Of a stretch of DNA of 64,000 nt, positions 38,101 to 48,140 are shown piece by piece. Both the position numbers and the translations under genes were made by a program. Numbering within the stretch: the first letter of the stretch is position 1; each line of letters begins with the position of its first letter. Below the pieces are notes generated by a model. The model had not been told where the DNA came from, did not search any database, and worked only from the letters and a program-made list of their open reading frames with translations. Source of the stretch: Aplidium turbinatum (lineage: Eukaryota > Chordata > Ascidiacea > Aplousobranchia > Polyclinidae); contig OU964932.1 of NCBI GenBank assembly GCA_918807975.1, positions 3,534,001 through 3,598,000 on the forward strand, in the 5' to 3' direction.

Positions 38101-41100
38101 CAACTATCCTATTACTTGGCTTTAAACAAAGCATTTACTTGGTGCATGTTCAAACATTTAGTTTCAAACATCACATGAAATCAAAAACTCACCTGGAAGG
38201 GTTAGAGGAAGTTCGATTATCGAAAAGGTACACCCTTAAAGACGTGGGGTATGAAGGAGGGGCAGTAGTGACGTGCATGTTTTCCTCAATGCTGTATAGC
38301 TGAACTCCACCAGGAATGAAGAGGATTTCTGCAGCACTTTCAGAACTTGCTTCATCGACCCATGTTGTCTGTACGATCAAACAAACTATTCGGTCAAGAT
38401 GAAATATCTTTATGTAACTCGTAATTTGTGACTATCTTAGCAGATTTATTTGCTAAACAAAAGCACTGACACATGTTTAATTGTTTATATGGGAAACCAA
38501 CATAAAATGGGGAAAACAAACTAAGTCATGTTTTGAAAAATTATAATATAAAATGGCTTCACAGTCACCCGATTACTACGCCGGTATATAATACAGCACC
38601 TGGTTGGACGAGTTGCCATGAGCGTGCATAGATTCAGCAACAGATTCCGCCATGACAGGAGTTGTCGTAGAATGGCCTTCTGGCAACTCGGCTGAATATT
38701 CTGGAGCAGATGGCTAGAAAACAAATACGTTGCTTGAAAATGTTTATCCTGTAACACCCACAGACAAAACTTGACTTGTATATGTATATAGGGTAAGGAT
38801 AGGCTGTTTAGTGTTGGCAATGATTCAGTTGAAAACAAATTGGCTGTGTACAGCTCTGCCGTGATTTCGGTAAACCTAATATCTGCCATTTTGTCAAAAA
38901 TGACTTGCATTTTTCTACGTAGACTTCATGCATCCCCTGACAAAAATTTGTGCCCCAATGTAGTATGGTTTTCGAGATAATTGGTGTGTAACACCTAACA
39001 TATTCTAATCTGTGCGAGAATTTTTTTTCTGAAACCTAACATATTCATCTACTCCAATCACGTAACGGGATACTGTCACGTGACAGGCAAAATTTTAGCA
39101 GCATTGCAGCAGGCTACTTCACCACATCTTACATCTCTTGAGTTGCATTAAGCGGATTTAAAAGCGTTCGATAAAGTAGATTGGGATAAAATGTTGTTAG
39201 GCACTAAGTCATCATCATAATCCATCGTCGGTTTGTTCCCCACTAGTGGGGGTGGCCGATTGTTTCCGCGCAGCAATTGTTTTAATCCCTTTTCTCCATT
39301 TCACCCTGTCCCTTGCATCTTCCTCCTTCAGTCCGACTTTTTTAAATTCATCCTTCACTTGTTGTTTCCACGTTCTTCTTGGACGGCCGCGTTTCCTCTT
39401 CCCATCCACCTTTAGATCTAGTGCCTTTCTAAGAAAACTTCCTTCCTCCCTCCTTATCACATGTCCATACCATCTTACTCCATTTGCCCTTGCCAGTTGG
39501 TCTATGGTCTCTCTCATCTCTAGCATATCCAACAATTCTTCAGTCCTTTTTTCCCTTCTCGTTTTCACCCCACACATTGCTCTCACCATTGACCTTTCCG
39601 TTCTTCTCAGGATTGCCAGTTCACTCTCTCTCAGTATCCATGTCTCGCTACCATATAGCATTGCAGGCCGCACACAGCTCCGATATACTTTCCCTTTCAT
39701 CCTTAGTGAGAATTTTCTGCCATACAACATTTCCCCACATTCCCTGAACTTTGCCCAGCCCAATCTTGCCCTTGTTGTCACCGCTGCTTCACATCCACCA
39801 CTTCCATTTATCCGATCACCCAGATAACAGAAGTCTGTCACTGTTTCGATGCCATGGCGGAACTCATCATCATGGCCTTCCACTTCATTCCTTCCTTTAC
39901 TGCATTTCCCACAAACAAAACACTTCGCCAATCTTGTTGCGGCTCTCTTGACATTAGCACATCTTGCATGTACCCACTTTCCACATTCCTTGCATTGCAT
40001 TGAATTTCTCATCACTCTCTTGCCACATATTCCACAGGGATCTACTTTGCTCTCAACAACTGTTCCTTCTACTCCACTCACCATCACTTTTGTTTTTTCA
40101 AGATTCACCTTCATACCCTTGGTTTCAAATGCTTCTTTCCATTTCTCAAACTTTTTCTCCAGTCCCTCCATACTATTACTTGTCAAGACCAGGTCGTCTG
40201 CATACAAAATTTCACTCAATAAGCCCTCCCTCACTCCTTCAGTTACAACGTCAACCACAATAGCAAATATCAGAGGTGACAAAACTGATCCTTGGTGTAC
40301 ACCAACCTTCACAAAAAACTCGTTTGAATAATTTGATCCAACTCTCACTTTTGTTCTTGCATCCTCATACATAGACATCACAGCTCTCACTAATACCTCC
40401 GGTATACCTCTTTTCCTCATTGCCCACTCCATCACTTTCCCACTCCATCACTTTCCTAAGTAAGCTTAATTATGTAGACTAGCCTAAAAATGTTCGTCCG
40501 AACACACTAGCTTGTCTTTTCATTAAATGCCGTGTCATTTACGTCTCGCCGATCAGTATGATTTTTCGTAGCCTACTGGTGTACTGATGGCTTAGTTGAC
40601 TTTACAGTACGCTAAATAACTTAGCTTGCAAATAATAGCCTGCAAATAATAGCTTACGATTATTACGATTTTAAAGCAGATGCCTGGGAGTACGCTACTC
40701 AGTGTGTTTGGTCATTTCCAATCAACCGTACCAGATGCTGTGTAGCCAATGTAGTACGGTAGCCTTAAATGAAGGCATGATTATTGAGTAGTAGACCTCC
40801 CCAATCCCCGGACTTTTTTTTGTTTTCATCTATATTGTGACTTTTCTGCATGGGTTTTCAATGCTGATTTCAAAAATATGCATAAAATTTTTTTTCGATC
40901 AACGTCTGGGAAGTTATTCGCTGTTGCTTAGCAACAACTTTTCATAAAAATTACAAAAATCTCCTTTAAAACCCCTTTACTTTTAACCTGGTATCCTGAT
41001 ATCTAGATTATCTGAAAGCATTTCTTCTGCTGAAGAATTAAAAAAAAAATTATTAAAATTGGACAATCGGTACCAGAGTTATGACCGTTTAAGTACCCAG

Positions 41101-44100
41101 ATTATGCAGTCACGCATGACTGATTTTTGTTAATTTATTGCCAAATGATACTAGAAAAATGGTGAAAGTTGCTGTCAAGGGGTTTTTGGGGGTAAGGAGT
41201 TCAAAAAATATATTAAAAAGTGTCTCAGAGCAACAGAAAAAAAGTTATTAAAAAATTGATACAAACAGTCATGCATGAATGATTTTGTCGCAGTCGCTTC
41301 ATTTCTACGAGATGTATTCCTTAGGCACCACAAACGTTAAATGCCTGGAGTCATATACAGTATAACGTGGAACCGATCATCTCAATGTAGCTAATATCTG
41401 GGTACCCATTGCACTTGATGTTAGAATACACGCTACATTGCTCGGAAAGAGCTCTGATCAAGTGCAAGATGGTTACAGTTCGCCACAATTTCAATAGCAT
41501 CTCTAACTCAGCAAAATGAAGTCAATGTATCTAAATCATGTGGCAAAAAATGGATTAAGTCAGCTGAACTTAACGATAACCTTCTGTAATGCATTTCAGG
41601 TTTCACTATTGATCAGTTAGCATTTTCTACTTGTATCTTGTATGATTAATATAACGTATTGTATACACTTCTACTGTCTAATATTCCGTGTGTATTCATG
41701 TATCCATCATGGAGCTGAGGAAGAGTAAAATAAACAATGGTGGTTTGCTTGGTAATTTGCAGCCTTTAAAACATCTTAAGGAAGGACAATTTAGACCAAC
41801 TACTGGAGATCTTCTTCAGAAATACATATATCATCTTCAACTAAATCCTTGTAACCACCAGAGTGGGAAGCTAGCAGCTTGAGATCCAGCAGTATGTCCA
41901 GCAAAAGTATGGCAGCCTGCTTGCGTTCCACTGATGACAAAACAAAATATCCAAAACAAAATTATTCGTTTGGTTGATGAATACAAGAAATACAAACATG
42001 ACAAAAAGGAATCTGCTGCCTTAATTAAATTTCGAGAAACACTGACAACACGATTTAAGATATCTGCTAAGAAATGCCGAAAATCTAATTAACAAAAACA
42101 AAACATTGCTACCAGAAGATAAGGCAGAAGGTATACAGTTTCTTAAATTACTTGAAACAAACCAACCAGCATCTCTTGGACCCCTTGATAGAAAGAGGTT
42201 GAAACGCTTCAAGAATTATGCATTGAAGAATCGAATAAAGGTAATAAAGTATGATGTATGTTTCTTCCCAGTATGCTTAACAGCCTAATGATTTTTAAAG
42301 TAACATACTTATTAATTTTTGATACAGATGCATAAACAAGACATTTTTTACAGATAAATGCAGATTCTCAGTGCAGATTCGACTTAATTTATTGGGAAGA
42401 TGACGAGGAGAGGAAATTAAGTCCTGAGGTAGATGGCTGAGAATCTGCATTTATCTGTAAAAAACGTCTTGTTTATGCATCCGTATCATAAAATTAATAG
42501 ACAGCAACTTTCACCATTTTTCTAGTATCATTTGGCAATAAATTAACAAAAATCAGTCATGCGTGACTGCATAATCTGGGTACTTAAACGGTCATAACTC
42601 TGGTACCGATTGTCCAATTTTAATAATTTTTTTTTAAATTCTTCAGCAGAAGAAATGCTTTCAGATAATCTAGATATCAGGATACTAGGTTAAAAGTAAA
42701 GGGGTTTTAAAGGAGATTTTTGTAATTTTTATGAAAAGTTGTTGCTAAGCAACAGCGAATAACTTCCCAGATGTTGATCGAAAAAAAATTTTATGCATAT
42801 TTTTGAAATCAGCATTGAAAACCCATGCAGAAAAGTCACAATATAGATGAAAACAAAAAAAAGTCCGGGGATTGGGGAAGTCTATTGAGTAGGCTACCAG
42901 CAACCTGTTTTTTTTTTTCGCTGAGACTTTTCGGTCATTTGTCCGAAATCACTTGAAAAAATTCGGCCATTTTTTATTTATTTCGATCATTTTTTCTGAC
43001 GAAAATATTTCCTTTCAAGTAGCTGATACAAACCAAAATTTGCACTTCCTGACTAGCTACAACATTAAGCTTCGCTGAGAAACGTTGTCGTGTTTTATCT
43101 GAGAAAAATTAGAACAGACAAACGTTTCTTCAACGTTCATCAGCGAAACTCAACCTTGCAACACTTTTTTCGGACATTTTGACCGCATTGACTATATTTT
43201 TTTCGGACATTTTGCTCAAAAATCGGTCAATGACCGATAAATGACCGAAAAAAAAACAAACCAGCAACTGATTTTAAATCGGCGATAGCCTTTAACCTAG
43301 CAAGCTTCTGTGATATCCGCAAAGTTATCTACAGATTACAGTGACGAAATGATACACAGTTCCCTGGGAGAAATCCAGAGGCTTACTGGTACTTTAGGTT
43401 TGATTTAGGCTTACAAAGCCAACATAGTGTGGTCAAAGCTAACGTTTAGCTTTATCATACAAAAGCATAACATTAAATAAGCCAATAAGGCAGTTACAGT
43501 CAACATTGAGAGTATATATTAGGTTTTATATATTAGGTTTTATCATACAAACCTAATACATTTTTTATAACTAGTTATCTGGCAAAACCAAATATACGCC
43601 ATGTTTTAATAAACAAACAAAAACCTGGCTCCAATTTCATTCCTAAAACTTTTGTTTGGTTGTCCGACGTCCGTTCCAGTCTTACATATAAGTCAACTTC
43701 GAGTGTTTCACCTTGGTATTTTACAGCTATAAACACAAAAAGTCGTTTATCTAGAAAACTTGAATATGGCGGATATTAGGTTCTGCCAAATCACGGCAGA
43801 GCTAGGCATTGTGCAAAACAAACTGGATGTTGTGTTAGAATTAGAAACTTCAACCAACTCTCAATGCTGCTACCAGAAATGCATGGAGCGTGGCCCCAAT
43901 GACACCTTTTGAGCACATCACAATAAGCAGTAATGGTTTATTGTTTAAAGATAAAAACTGAAGGCTAGATGTTAGGCATGTAAATCAAAGTTTAACTTTT
44001 TTTCTATGTAAGACCTTGTAATGTGAAACTATTACTTGTTGCCTGACACATAAAGTAACAACCTACAATCTCTTGTTGAATGTTTCTTAAAAGGTTTTTC

Positions 44101-47100
44101 ACAAAAATGGTTTTGTTTATTATTGTGTTTAAAATGTTGGAAAATAGAAAGTTGACGGACAGAAATGAAATAGCATGTACCTCGACATCTGTTGATACTT
44201 CTTCCAGCTCATACAATCTTGATTGTACCCTTTGCAATACTGGGGCCATTTTAGACTGCATGTCTTGTGCAGCATACATCCTCTCTCCAAGTAAGTCATT
44301 TATATTTAAGGAAACTCCCTATAGAGCAAGACATGCATTGATCAGAATGTAGGTAAACAAAAAATCCATACAGAAAATATCCCGACTGTAAAATATCCAC
44401 TTTCTCGAAAAACATCAACCCTGAATCTTGATAGTTAGGCTGCAGCATTTGAAGAATATATATATATCATTCGGGATATTTTGCATATGGATATTTTCTG
44501 TATATATAGATTTTTAGTAATGACCCATTAACACAATTATAATTATTTTCTGCACAAACACAACCAGTAGAGCTGAAGCTTTAGGAAACATGAAATACTG
44601 GTGATCACTGTTCCACCATCAATACTAGAAATAAACTCTGTGGTGGTGAGCAACAACAAAACCATATAAAATCACCTTTTCTAAACATTGTAGTGCATTA
44701 ACATAATTTTGAATGGCGAGTTGAGCATTTCCTTGTTCATCTGCATCAAGAGCATTCGTCACATAACATTTTGAAGTTAAATACAGATCTTCAAGGTTGG
44801 TGAAAAGTTCATCCTGTTTGAAAACACATAAAAGAATAGCACTTAGGCTTAGATGTAATGAATTAGATGTGGCCGGAGCGGTATTCGTGATACAAAGCCT
44901 TAACAAGTATGCAAAATTGCCACGATTAGGCTTAGGAAAAATCTTTCTAAGTGTACAAAAAATAATCTCTGTATGTCCGGGCATTCTTCGAGCAGCCACT
45001 TGATTGTTAAGTCCTCCAGCGTTGACAGGCCAACTGCCCTTGGAGGAGTAAACGTCGGGCAGTGGTATAGGATGTGATCTGCTGTCTAACACCAAGATAG
45101 ACTGGAGTGGGGTTAAAGGGCAGAATGTTTCCATCGATGTTGATGGTCAGCTCACAACGAGATGAAAGGCAAAACAAGTATGAAGGACATAAGGAGGTAG
45201 GTATCCAACTATCCATTGCTTATAATGATGATAATATGCCTGAGCTGACACCGATGTTGGCGATTATGGTCTTTCAAACTTCTCTGTCATTTGATATCTG
45301 CATAAAATCGGTACTTTTGATTGTTATGTTTGTGGCCCATTGGTTCAAGCTGTTTAAATAAGTTCATCTTTGCCGACCTCTGCTTCTCTTCTCTTGTATC
45401 ATGCCCAATAGTGCTAATTCTTCCAAATCTTAATGTCTATGAACAATTGAACATGCCCCACAAATTCCATCTGGTGCCTTCTAACTGTTGTTATTAATCT
45501 CCCTTTTGGTTTTTGCCAATTCCAGAACTTTGTAATTACTATTCTTTTCAGACCAAGAGATCTTCAACATTCTTCTGAGAAACCTCAGCAGCCTCTAATC
45601 TTTTCTTCATTTCATTACTAATCATCCAGCATTCGCATCCGTAGGTTATACTGGATTCCACATGTGATTTTAATACTTTAATTTTGGTGTTTATTGCTAT
45701 GCTGCCATTTTTGAAGACTGTGCTCATTTTACTAAAAGCATCCTTTGCTATAGCGATTCTCTTTTTAATTTCAGCATCACTTTTGCCATCAAAAGTTATA
45801 ATGTACCCAAGATATTTAAACTTGTCAACTTGTTTTACTATAAGTATAACACCGTTAAGTGTCAGGTTGCATTTTGAACAAGTTGTCTTTTTTTGATACA
45901 GTCACGCATTCTGTTTTTCTTGAATTTAACTCTAAACCCATTGCTTTACTTTTATTGACAACAGAATTTAGTAAGTTCTGCAGATTTTTTGCAGATTCTG
46001 CTTTCAAGACTGTATTCATCAGCGTATCTCAAGTTTGTTATATTTTGTCCCCTAACCTTTACTTCATTCAATATTTTTGATGTCTCTCAAAATCATCTCA
46101 CTGTAATTTATAAATGTTAGGCTTAAGAGGTTGGCAAATAGAACCCTTATATGACACCCTGTTGTATTGATTTGAATTCGCTGAAATCGCTATTTATATA
46201 TTACGTATTGCAGCTGTTCGGTCCCGGTAGAGGTTTCGTATAATTCTGAGATGTTTTACGTCGATATAAAAAGAATGCAATATTAGGAATAATTTAGCAT
46301 GTTGATTGTTGAACCTTGTCAAAAGCTTTAAAAAAGTCTATAAAACACAAGTCCTTGTTCTTTTCTATACATCTCTCTGTTATCATTTTTAATAAGAAAA
46401 TTCCATCTGTGGTCCCTTTGTCTGCAGCAAAATCCAAACTGTGCTGTTGATATTTCTGGTTTTAATTTTGGTCTTAATCTCATCATTATGATTTGGAGTA
46501 AGAACTTTGTTGGATGACTCATAAGAGTAATTGTTTATAAGTTCTGATAAAAAACTCTTTTAATACATTCAAGTTCTAAATGTTAGAATTCAACCTTTAT
46601 GAATTATTCTTTCTTAATCTAGGAGTTGAGTATTTCTGCCACCTTGGATGATAGTTTGCATTAGGCCTTGACGTCAGAGCTAGGTAATCTCTTTAATCAT
46701 TGTGCCGTTTGTTCATTAATTCACACAACCTATATATAAGCCTATTTGCCTCAGTAGATTGTTCAAGTGATGATGATAAACCATAATCATTGTTCGTTTA
46801 CACTCAAATATTTCTCATTTACTAGTTTCAGGATTGTTTGCTAGTTTCATGCAGCCTAACAGGTCACACTGAGAGTCACTCAGCCATTTCTTTTATGACA
46901 GAACAATAGGCCTATAGCCTACCTTTTTTTAAATTTTGATTATTTTTGTATTGTAATACTGTTACTAAAAATGTTTTTACTCGTATAGTCTTGTACTATT
47001 TATTGGCTTGAACTTTTCTCTGTTGCACTGAAGTTTAAACGCCCTTGCTACAAGAGTTTATTGATTTTAAAAGTTTTTCCTATTTTTAATCACCCGGAAT

Positions 47101-48010
47101 AAAGTTTATATTTGAATAAAAAACCACAGGACTTCACTTGAGGATCGCAGCAGCACATGATTTTTTTTCTTTCATTAATATTACTCAACATCAGCCTATC
47201 TTGTTTCAACGTAATTTGCCGATGCTTGACATTTGTCACATTAAGAACTGGGAAGCAGCTGACTCGATGACTCATATAGTCTTTCGCTGCTTCCTGTCTG
47301 TTGTGGTATTTAGATAGCTATGGTACTATTTTATTCGTATTGTCGCAATTGTCGCAACAGACAAAAGAAAAGGTTTCTCTCTCTCTCTTGTAAGCTTAGT
47401 TTAAATGGCAAAATCGTCATTTCCGTAGGGTGGCAATTGACTTGTAGACCGTATGGTCGTTTCGTTGTCTCCCAGTCGGTATGGGAACTTGTGTAACTTT
47501 GCATTGTGTACATTAATTGCATATTTCAAACATCTACCTATGTTCCTGTTACTGACAAATAAAACATTGATTGATCAAAACAAGTACGTTTGGTGGCTGT
47601 GTTTGATTAACCAACTTTAATTTTATTTTTCTTATTGCTGGCGCGAACATATGTAGAGAATGACAAAGTAAACACACAAATTTAACAACAACAAAAAGTA
47701 AGGATGGCAAATTGCATGTTAGTAAAACTAGGCCTATAATCTGGTGACATATCACCCTCTTCCAATCTGCCTTGAGCCAGCATGGAAGCAGTAGGCTACG
47801 GCTCATAAAAACACATGGAAGCCTGTCAAGTAACCCATGTTGATGACAGAGTTCCATATGATTTTATGTTTGATGTTGATGCGCAATCTGCTGCAAGCGG
47901 AGATAGCGAATGATTATTATTATTGTAAAACTAGGCCTAACATGTCAAAGTTTGGTAAGACTACTTACATATAAGAGAGGTCGTGTTTGAAGTGCATGAG
48001 CTCTTTCCAT
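29114..48010 (-). CDS. SPART: Spartin (MIT + senescence domain), eleven coding exons
   Basis: Coding exons in transcript order: 48010-47969, 44813-44676, 44318-44181, 38713-38600, 38368-38193, 37904-37694, 36498-36348, 35541-35377, 30674-30495, 29828-29738, 29294-29114. All have GT/AG borders and compatible phases, giving 528 codons plus TGA (human spartin: 666 residues). Residues about 15-106 form the MIT domain (helix 1 around TNALDADEQGNAQLAIQNY), which in the family binds ESCRT-III. Exons 5-6 carry the central spartin region (FIPGGVQLYSIEE, then RPPAFIQVGDWVYPL). Exon 7 is an acidic linker. Exons 8-11 form the senescence domain, with ADWLGWGLSKGAEM and TAFNIDNLGIKAIAKRTAKN matching the vertebrate protein well. 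Family roles are endosome and lipid-droplet turnover and cytokinesis. The vertebrate PPAY motif is not conserved: exon 4 has SAPEYS. Exon 1 is the least certain part. It rests on phase, a GTAAGT donor and the nearby promoter motifs. Exon 3 starts at GGAGTTTCC after a ...CTCTATAG acceptor. A short exon missed between exons 3 and 4 is possible. Confidence 0.92.
29858..30418. mobile_element. Foldback element of SalI-type short repeats with telomere-like core
   Basis: The ends GGTACCCGGTCAATTGGTCG and the complement of GTCTTTCGACCAATCGACC define a 561-bp inverted-repeat element. It is bounded by an exact 8-bp duplication GTAGTTAC (29850-29857, 30419-30426). Each arm is about 15-16 tandem units of 14-16 bp, consensus ACATTTGGTCGACAG(G), forward on the left and reversed on the right. 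The centre (30127-30170) is a run of TTAGGG/CCCTAA-like repeats. It occupies most of spartin intron 9, ending about 30 bp upstream of the acceptor of exon 10. Confidence 0.85.
30675..32340. other. Spartin intron 8, proximal part
   Basis: AT-rich intronic sequence with A- and T-runs; no exon or classifiable repeat recognised. Confidence 0.4.
32383..32960 (+). mobile_element. Penelope-like element 3' fragment with GIY-YIG domain
   Basis: A 97-codon frame reads VTYIGMSTRHLLTRAGEHL, then an H-x-x-SC-x-x-C pair, then KIMEALRIKRNNPSLNRQLF and GSSFLLCVF: the GIY-YIG endonuclease that ends Penelope-type polyproteins. About 180 bp later comes a hammerhead-type core, followed by AATAAAG. The reverse transcriptase part is missing, so it is 5'-truncated. 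It lies antisense to spartin in intron 8. Confidence 0.8.
32860..32890 (+). ncRNA. Hammerhead-type core at PLE 3' end
   Basis: CTGATGA (32860-32866), stem II GACAC/GTGTC with a short loop, and GAAA (32884-32887). The position after the GIY-YIG ORF is where Penelope-like elements are known to carry hammerheads. Flanking stems are not clear. Confidence 0.55.
33267..34970. mobile_element. Outer hAT-type element with 8-bp duplication
   Basis: The terminal repeats CAGGGATGGAGGAACCA and TGGTTCCTCCATCCCTG are perfect inverted copies. GGAGTGTC is duplicated exactly on both sides (33259-33266 and 34971-34978). Subterminal GTGGGCC-rich motifs also mirror each other. It carries the hAT element at 33404-34264 and lies in spartin intron 8. 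The remaining interior (34275-34820) has no ORF and includes an AATTGAATTGAAT tail near 34800. Confidence 0.88.
33404..34264 (+). mobile_element. Inner hAT element with decayed BED/hAT transposase
   Basis: The ends CAGAAGTCGGCAACCT and AGGTTGCCGACCCCTG are flanked by an exact 8-bp duplication GTTTACAC (33396-33403, 34265-34272). The interior keeps pieces of a transposase in several frames: NIKRHYDTKH (BED-finger end) with QTRNGKVNLLK, then SFANYKVAQSIAKDKK, then AMAIDESTDKTD, the hAT catalytic-Asp region. These match the ZBED/GTF2IRD2-like branch of hAT transposases. Frame changes and stops show it is dead, and most of the catalytic domain is deleted. Confidence 0.85.
35603..35649 (+). ncRNA. 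Hammerhead ribozyme, nearly intact
   Basis: Order along the strand: stem I GCGCTA, core CTGATGA (35609-35615), stem II GCCC/GGGT closing an AGCCTCAT loop, GAAA (35632-35635), minimal stem III around CACGTG, cleavage triplet GTC (35641-35643), stem I return TATCGC. All catalytic bases are present. One mismatch lies in stem I. The sequence after it (GAGTTCTTGCTAC, CTACCGAGAAACACATG) matches the family seen at 14028 and 59880. It sits in spartin intron 7, antisense to the gene. Confidence 0.72.
36085..36270. repeat. Palindrome in spartin intron 7
   Basis: The left arm (AAACCTTGACC ... AATATAATTCATGTTGTG) and right arm (CACAACATAAATTATATT ... GGTTTAAGGTT) are near-perfect reverse complements of about 85 bp around a GGAACCGGTTT centre. 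It is preceded and followed by T or A runs. The form matches the other PLE-type palindromes here, but no diagnostic motif was seen. Confidence 0.65.
36658..36823. mobile_element. Small MITE with 12-bp flanking duplication
   Basis: ACAATAGACGGT occurs exactly at 36646-36657 and 36824-36835. Just inside lie TTCGGTGAGTTC (left) and GAACTCACCGAA (right), an inverted pair. The right end has three 14-bp tandem units of the form GGACTCATCGAATC. The 166-bp interior has no ORF. Confidence 0.55.
36893..37567. mobile_element. CAGCTCTG-ended element, short copy
   Basis: The left end CAGCTCTGCCGTGATTT with CTAATATCCGCCATTTT and the right end AAAATGGCGGATATTAG with ACAGAGCTG are inverted. The element is the reverse-orientation sibling of 38851-43804 and lacks that copy's insertions, so it preserves the empty sites. 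It lies between spartin exons 6 and 7. No ORF; no clear target duplication. Confidence 0.75.
39155..39200 (+). mobile_element. Tiny LINE fragment with RT motif A
   Basis: The plus strand reads DLKAFDKVDWDKMLLGT, the motif-A region of a non-LTR reverse transcriptase, for about 15 codons before the larger minus-strand LINE begins. It is a relic of a different or inverted LINE copy. Confidence 0.45.
39215..40435 (-). mobile_element. 5'-truncated LINE with intact 406-codon RT frame
   Basis: The open frame covers the later part of a non-LTR reverse transcriptase: VGVHQGSVLSPLIFAIV (motif B, residues 45-61), ILYADDLVL (catalytic YADD at 78-81) and NLEKTKVMVSG. A Cys/His zinc-binding module follows (134-178, CGICGK ... 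CKECGKWVHARC ... CFVCGKC), then the C-terminal domain with FCYLGDRINGSGG and VRWYGHVIRREEG. Motif A and everything upstream are missing: classic 5' truncation. The truncation point is next to a 16-bp tandem duplication (CCACTCCATCACTTTC twice, about 40424-40456). The 3' end abuts ATCATCATAATCC. No stop over 406 codons implies a recent insertion. The C-terminal layout resembles RTE-like elements; the clade is tentative. Confidence 0.88.
40792..42884 (+). mobile_element. DNA transposon with ~385-bp terminal inverted repeats
   Basis: The left terminal repeat (40792-41178) begins TAGACCTCCCCAATCCCC. The right one (42502-42884) is its near-exact reverse complement. TTGAGTAG is duplicated on both sides (40784-40791, 42885-42892), and the empty site is preserved in the sibling element at about 37430. 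The interior on plus has ORF pieces: VWQPACVPLM, NKIIRLVDEYKKYKHDKKES, then LLPEDKAEGIQFLKLLET and GPLDRKRLKRFKNYALK, interrupted by stops. I recognise this as a type of ORF seen in invertebrate transposons but cannot name its superfamily. The 8-bp duplication and TAG ends fit hAT or P-like classes. A smaller inverted repeat lies at 42325-42379/42438-42489. Confidence 0.8.
42905..43260. mobile_element. 356-bp insertion with CCAGCAAC duplication
   Basis: CCAGCAAC is present at 42897-42904 and 43261-43268. The sibling element near 37425 has a single uninterrupted copy, so this is a clean insertion. The ends are T-rich and A-rich with TCGGTCATTTGTC-like and TGACCGATAAATGACCGA motifs that pair with each other. 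No ORF. Confidence 0.7.
44880..44940 (+). mobile_element. SINE body fragment in spartin intron 1
   Basis: AAGCCTTAACAAGTATGC then AAAATTGCCA resembles AGAGCCTCTACAAATATGCG then AAACTACCA in the SINE at 18815-19106. Neither head nor tail is clear, so this is tentative. Confidence 0.3.
45370..46560 (-). mobile_element. Degenerate LINE reverse transcriptase
   Basis: On the minus strand, pieces in shifting frames give RT motifs in the right order: LRPKLKPEISTAQFGF with a following motif-A region, then KFKYLGYIITFDGKSDAEIK, then KSHVESSITYGCECWM and EMKKRLEAAEVSQ. Multiple frame changes and stops show an old copy. The pattern is that of the RTE-like or L2-like group. It sits in spartin intron 1 in the sense orientation. 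Confidence 0.8.
46561..47604. other. Spartin intron 1, no feature seen
   Basis: AT-rich intronic sequence without recognisable exon or repeat. Confidence 0.4.
47605..47712. repeat. Dispersed repeat, copy 2
   Basis: Same-orientation copy of the repeat at 15617-15712; it lies in spartin intron 1, about 250 bp from exon 1. Confidence 0.6.
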
Positions 48011-48140
48011 AACACAAACCTAGTTAGCTAGATGTAAACTTAGAATATGATATCCAATACCGGTACCTGTACTACGGTACGGTACGTACCCAAAATTAAG
48101 GTAAACTAGGTGCTGCTTTAGGATCGGCCGCCTTGGTTGG

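Larger units (their letters stand above)
38851..43804. mobile_element. CAGCTCTG-ended element, composite copy
   Basis: The left end CAGCTCTGCCGTGATTT (38851) and right end AAATCACGGCAGAGCT (to 43804) are inverted. The terminal sequences match the short copy at 36893-37567 over about 140 bp on the left and over 500 bp on the right. Within it lie a LINE (39200-40455), a long-TIR transposon (40792-42884) and a 356-bp insertion (42905-43260). It fills most of spartin intron 3. Confidence 0.72.

Noticed and set aside
37935-38303. 122-codon plus-strand ORF
   Set aside because: It covers spartin exon 5, intron 5 and the edge of exon 6 on the opposite strand; the minus-strand exons are well supported.
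39246-40331. Several plus-strand ORFs up to 193 codons
   Set aside because: They are antisense shadows of the intact minus-strand LINE reverse transcriptase.
45684-46080. Plus-strand ORFs of about 70 codons
   Set aside because: They are antisense to the degenerate LINE reverse transcriptase on the minus strand.
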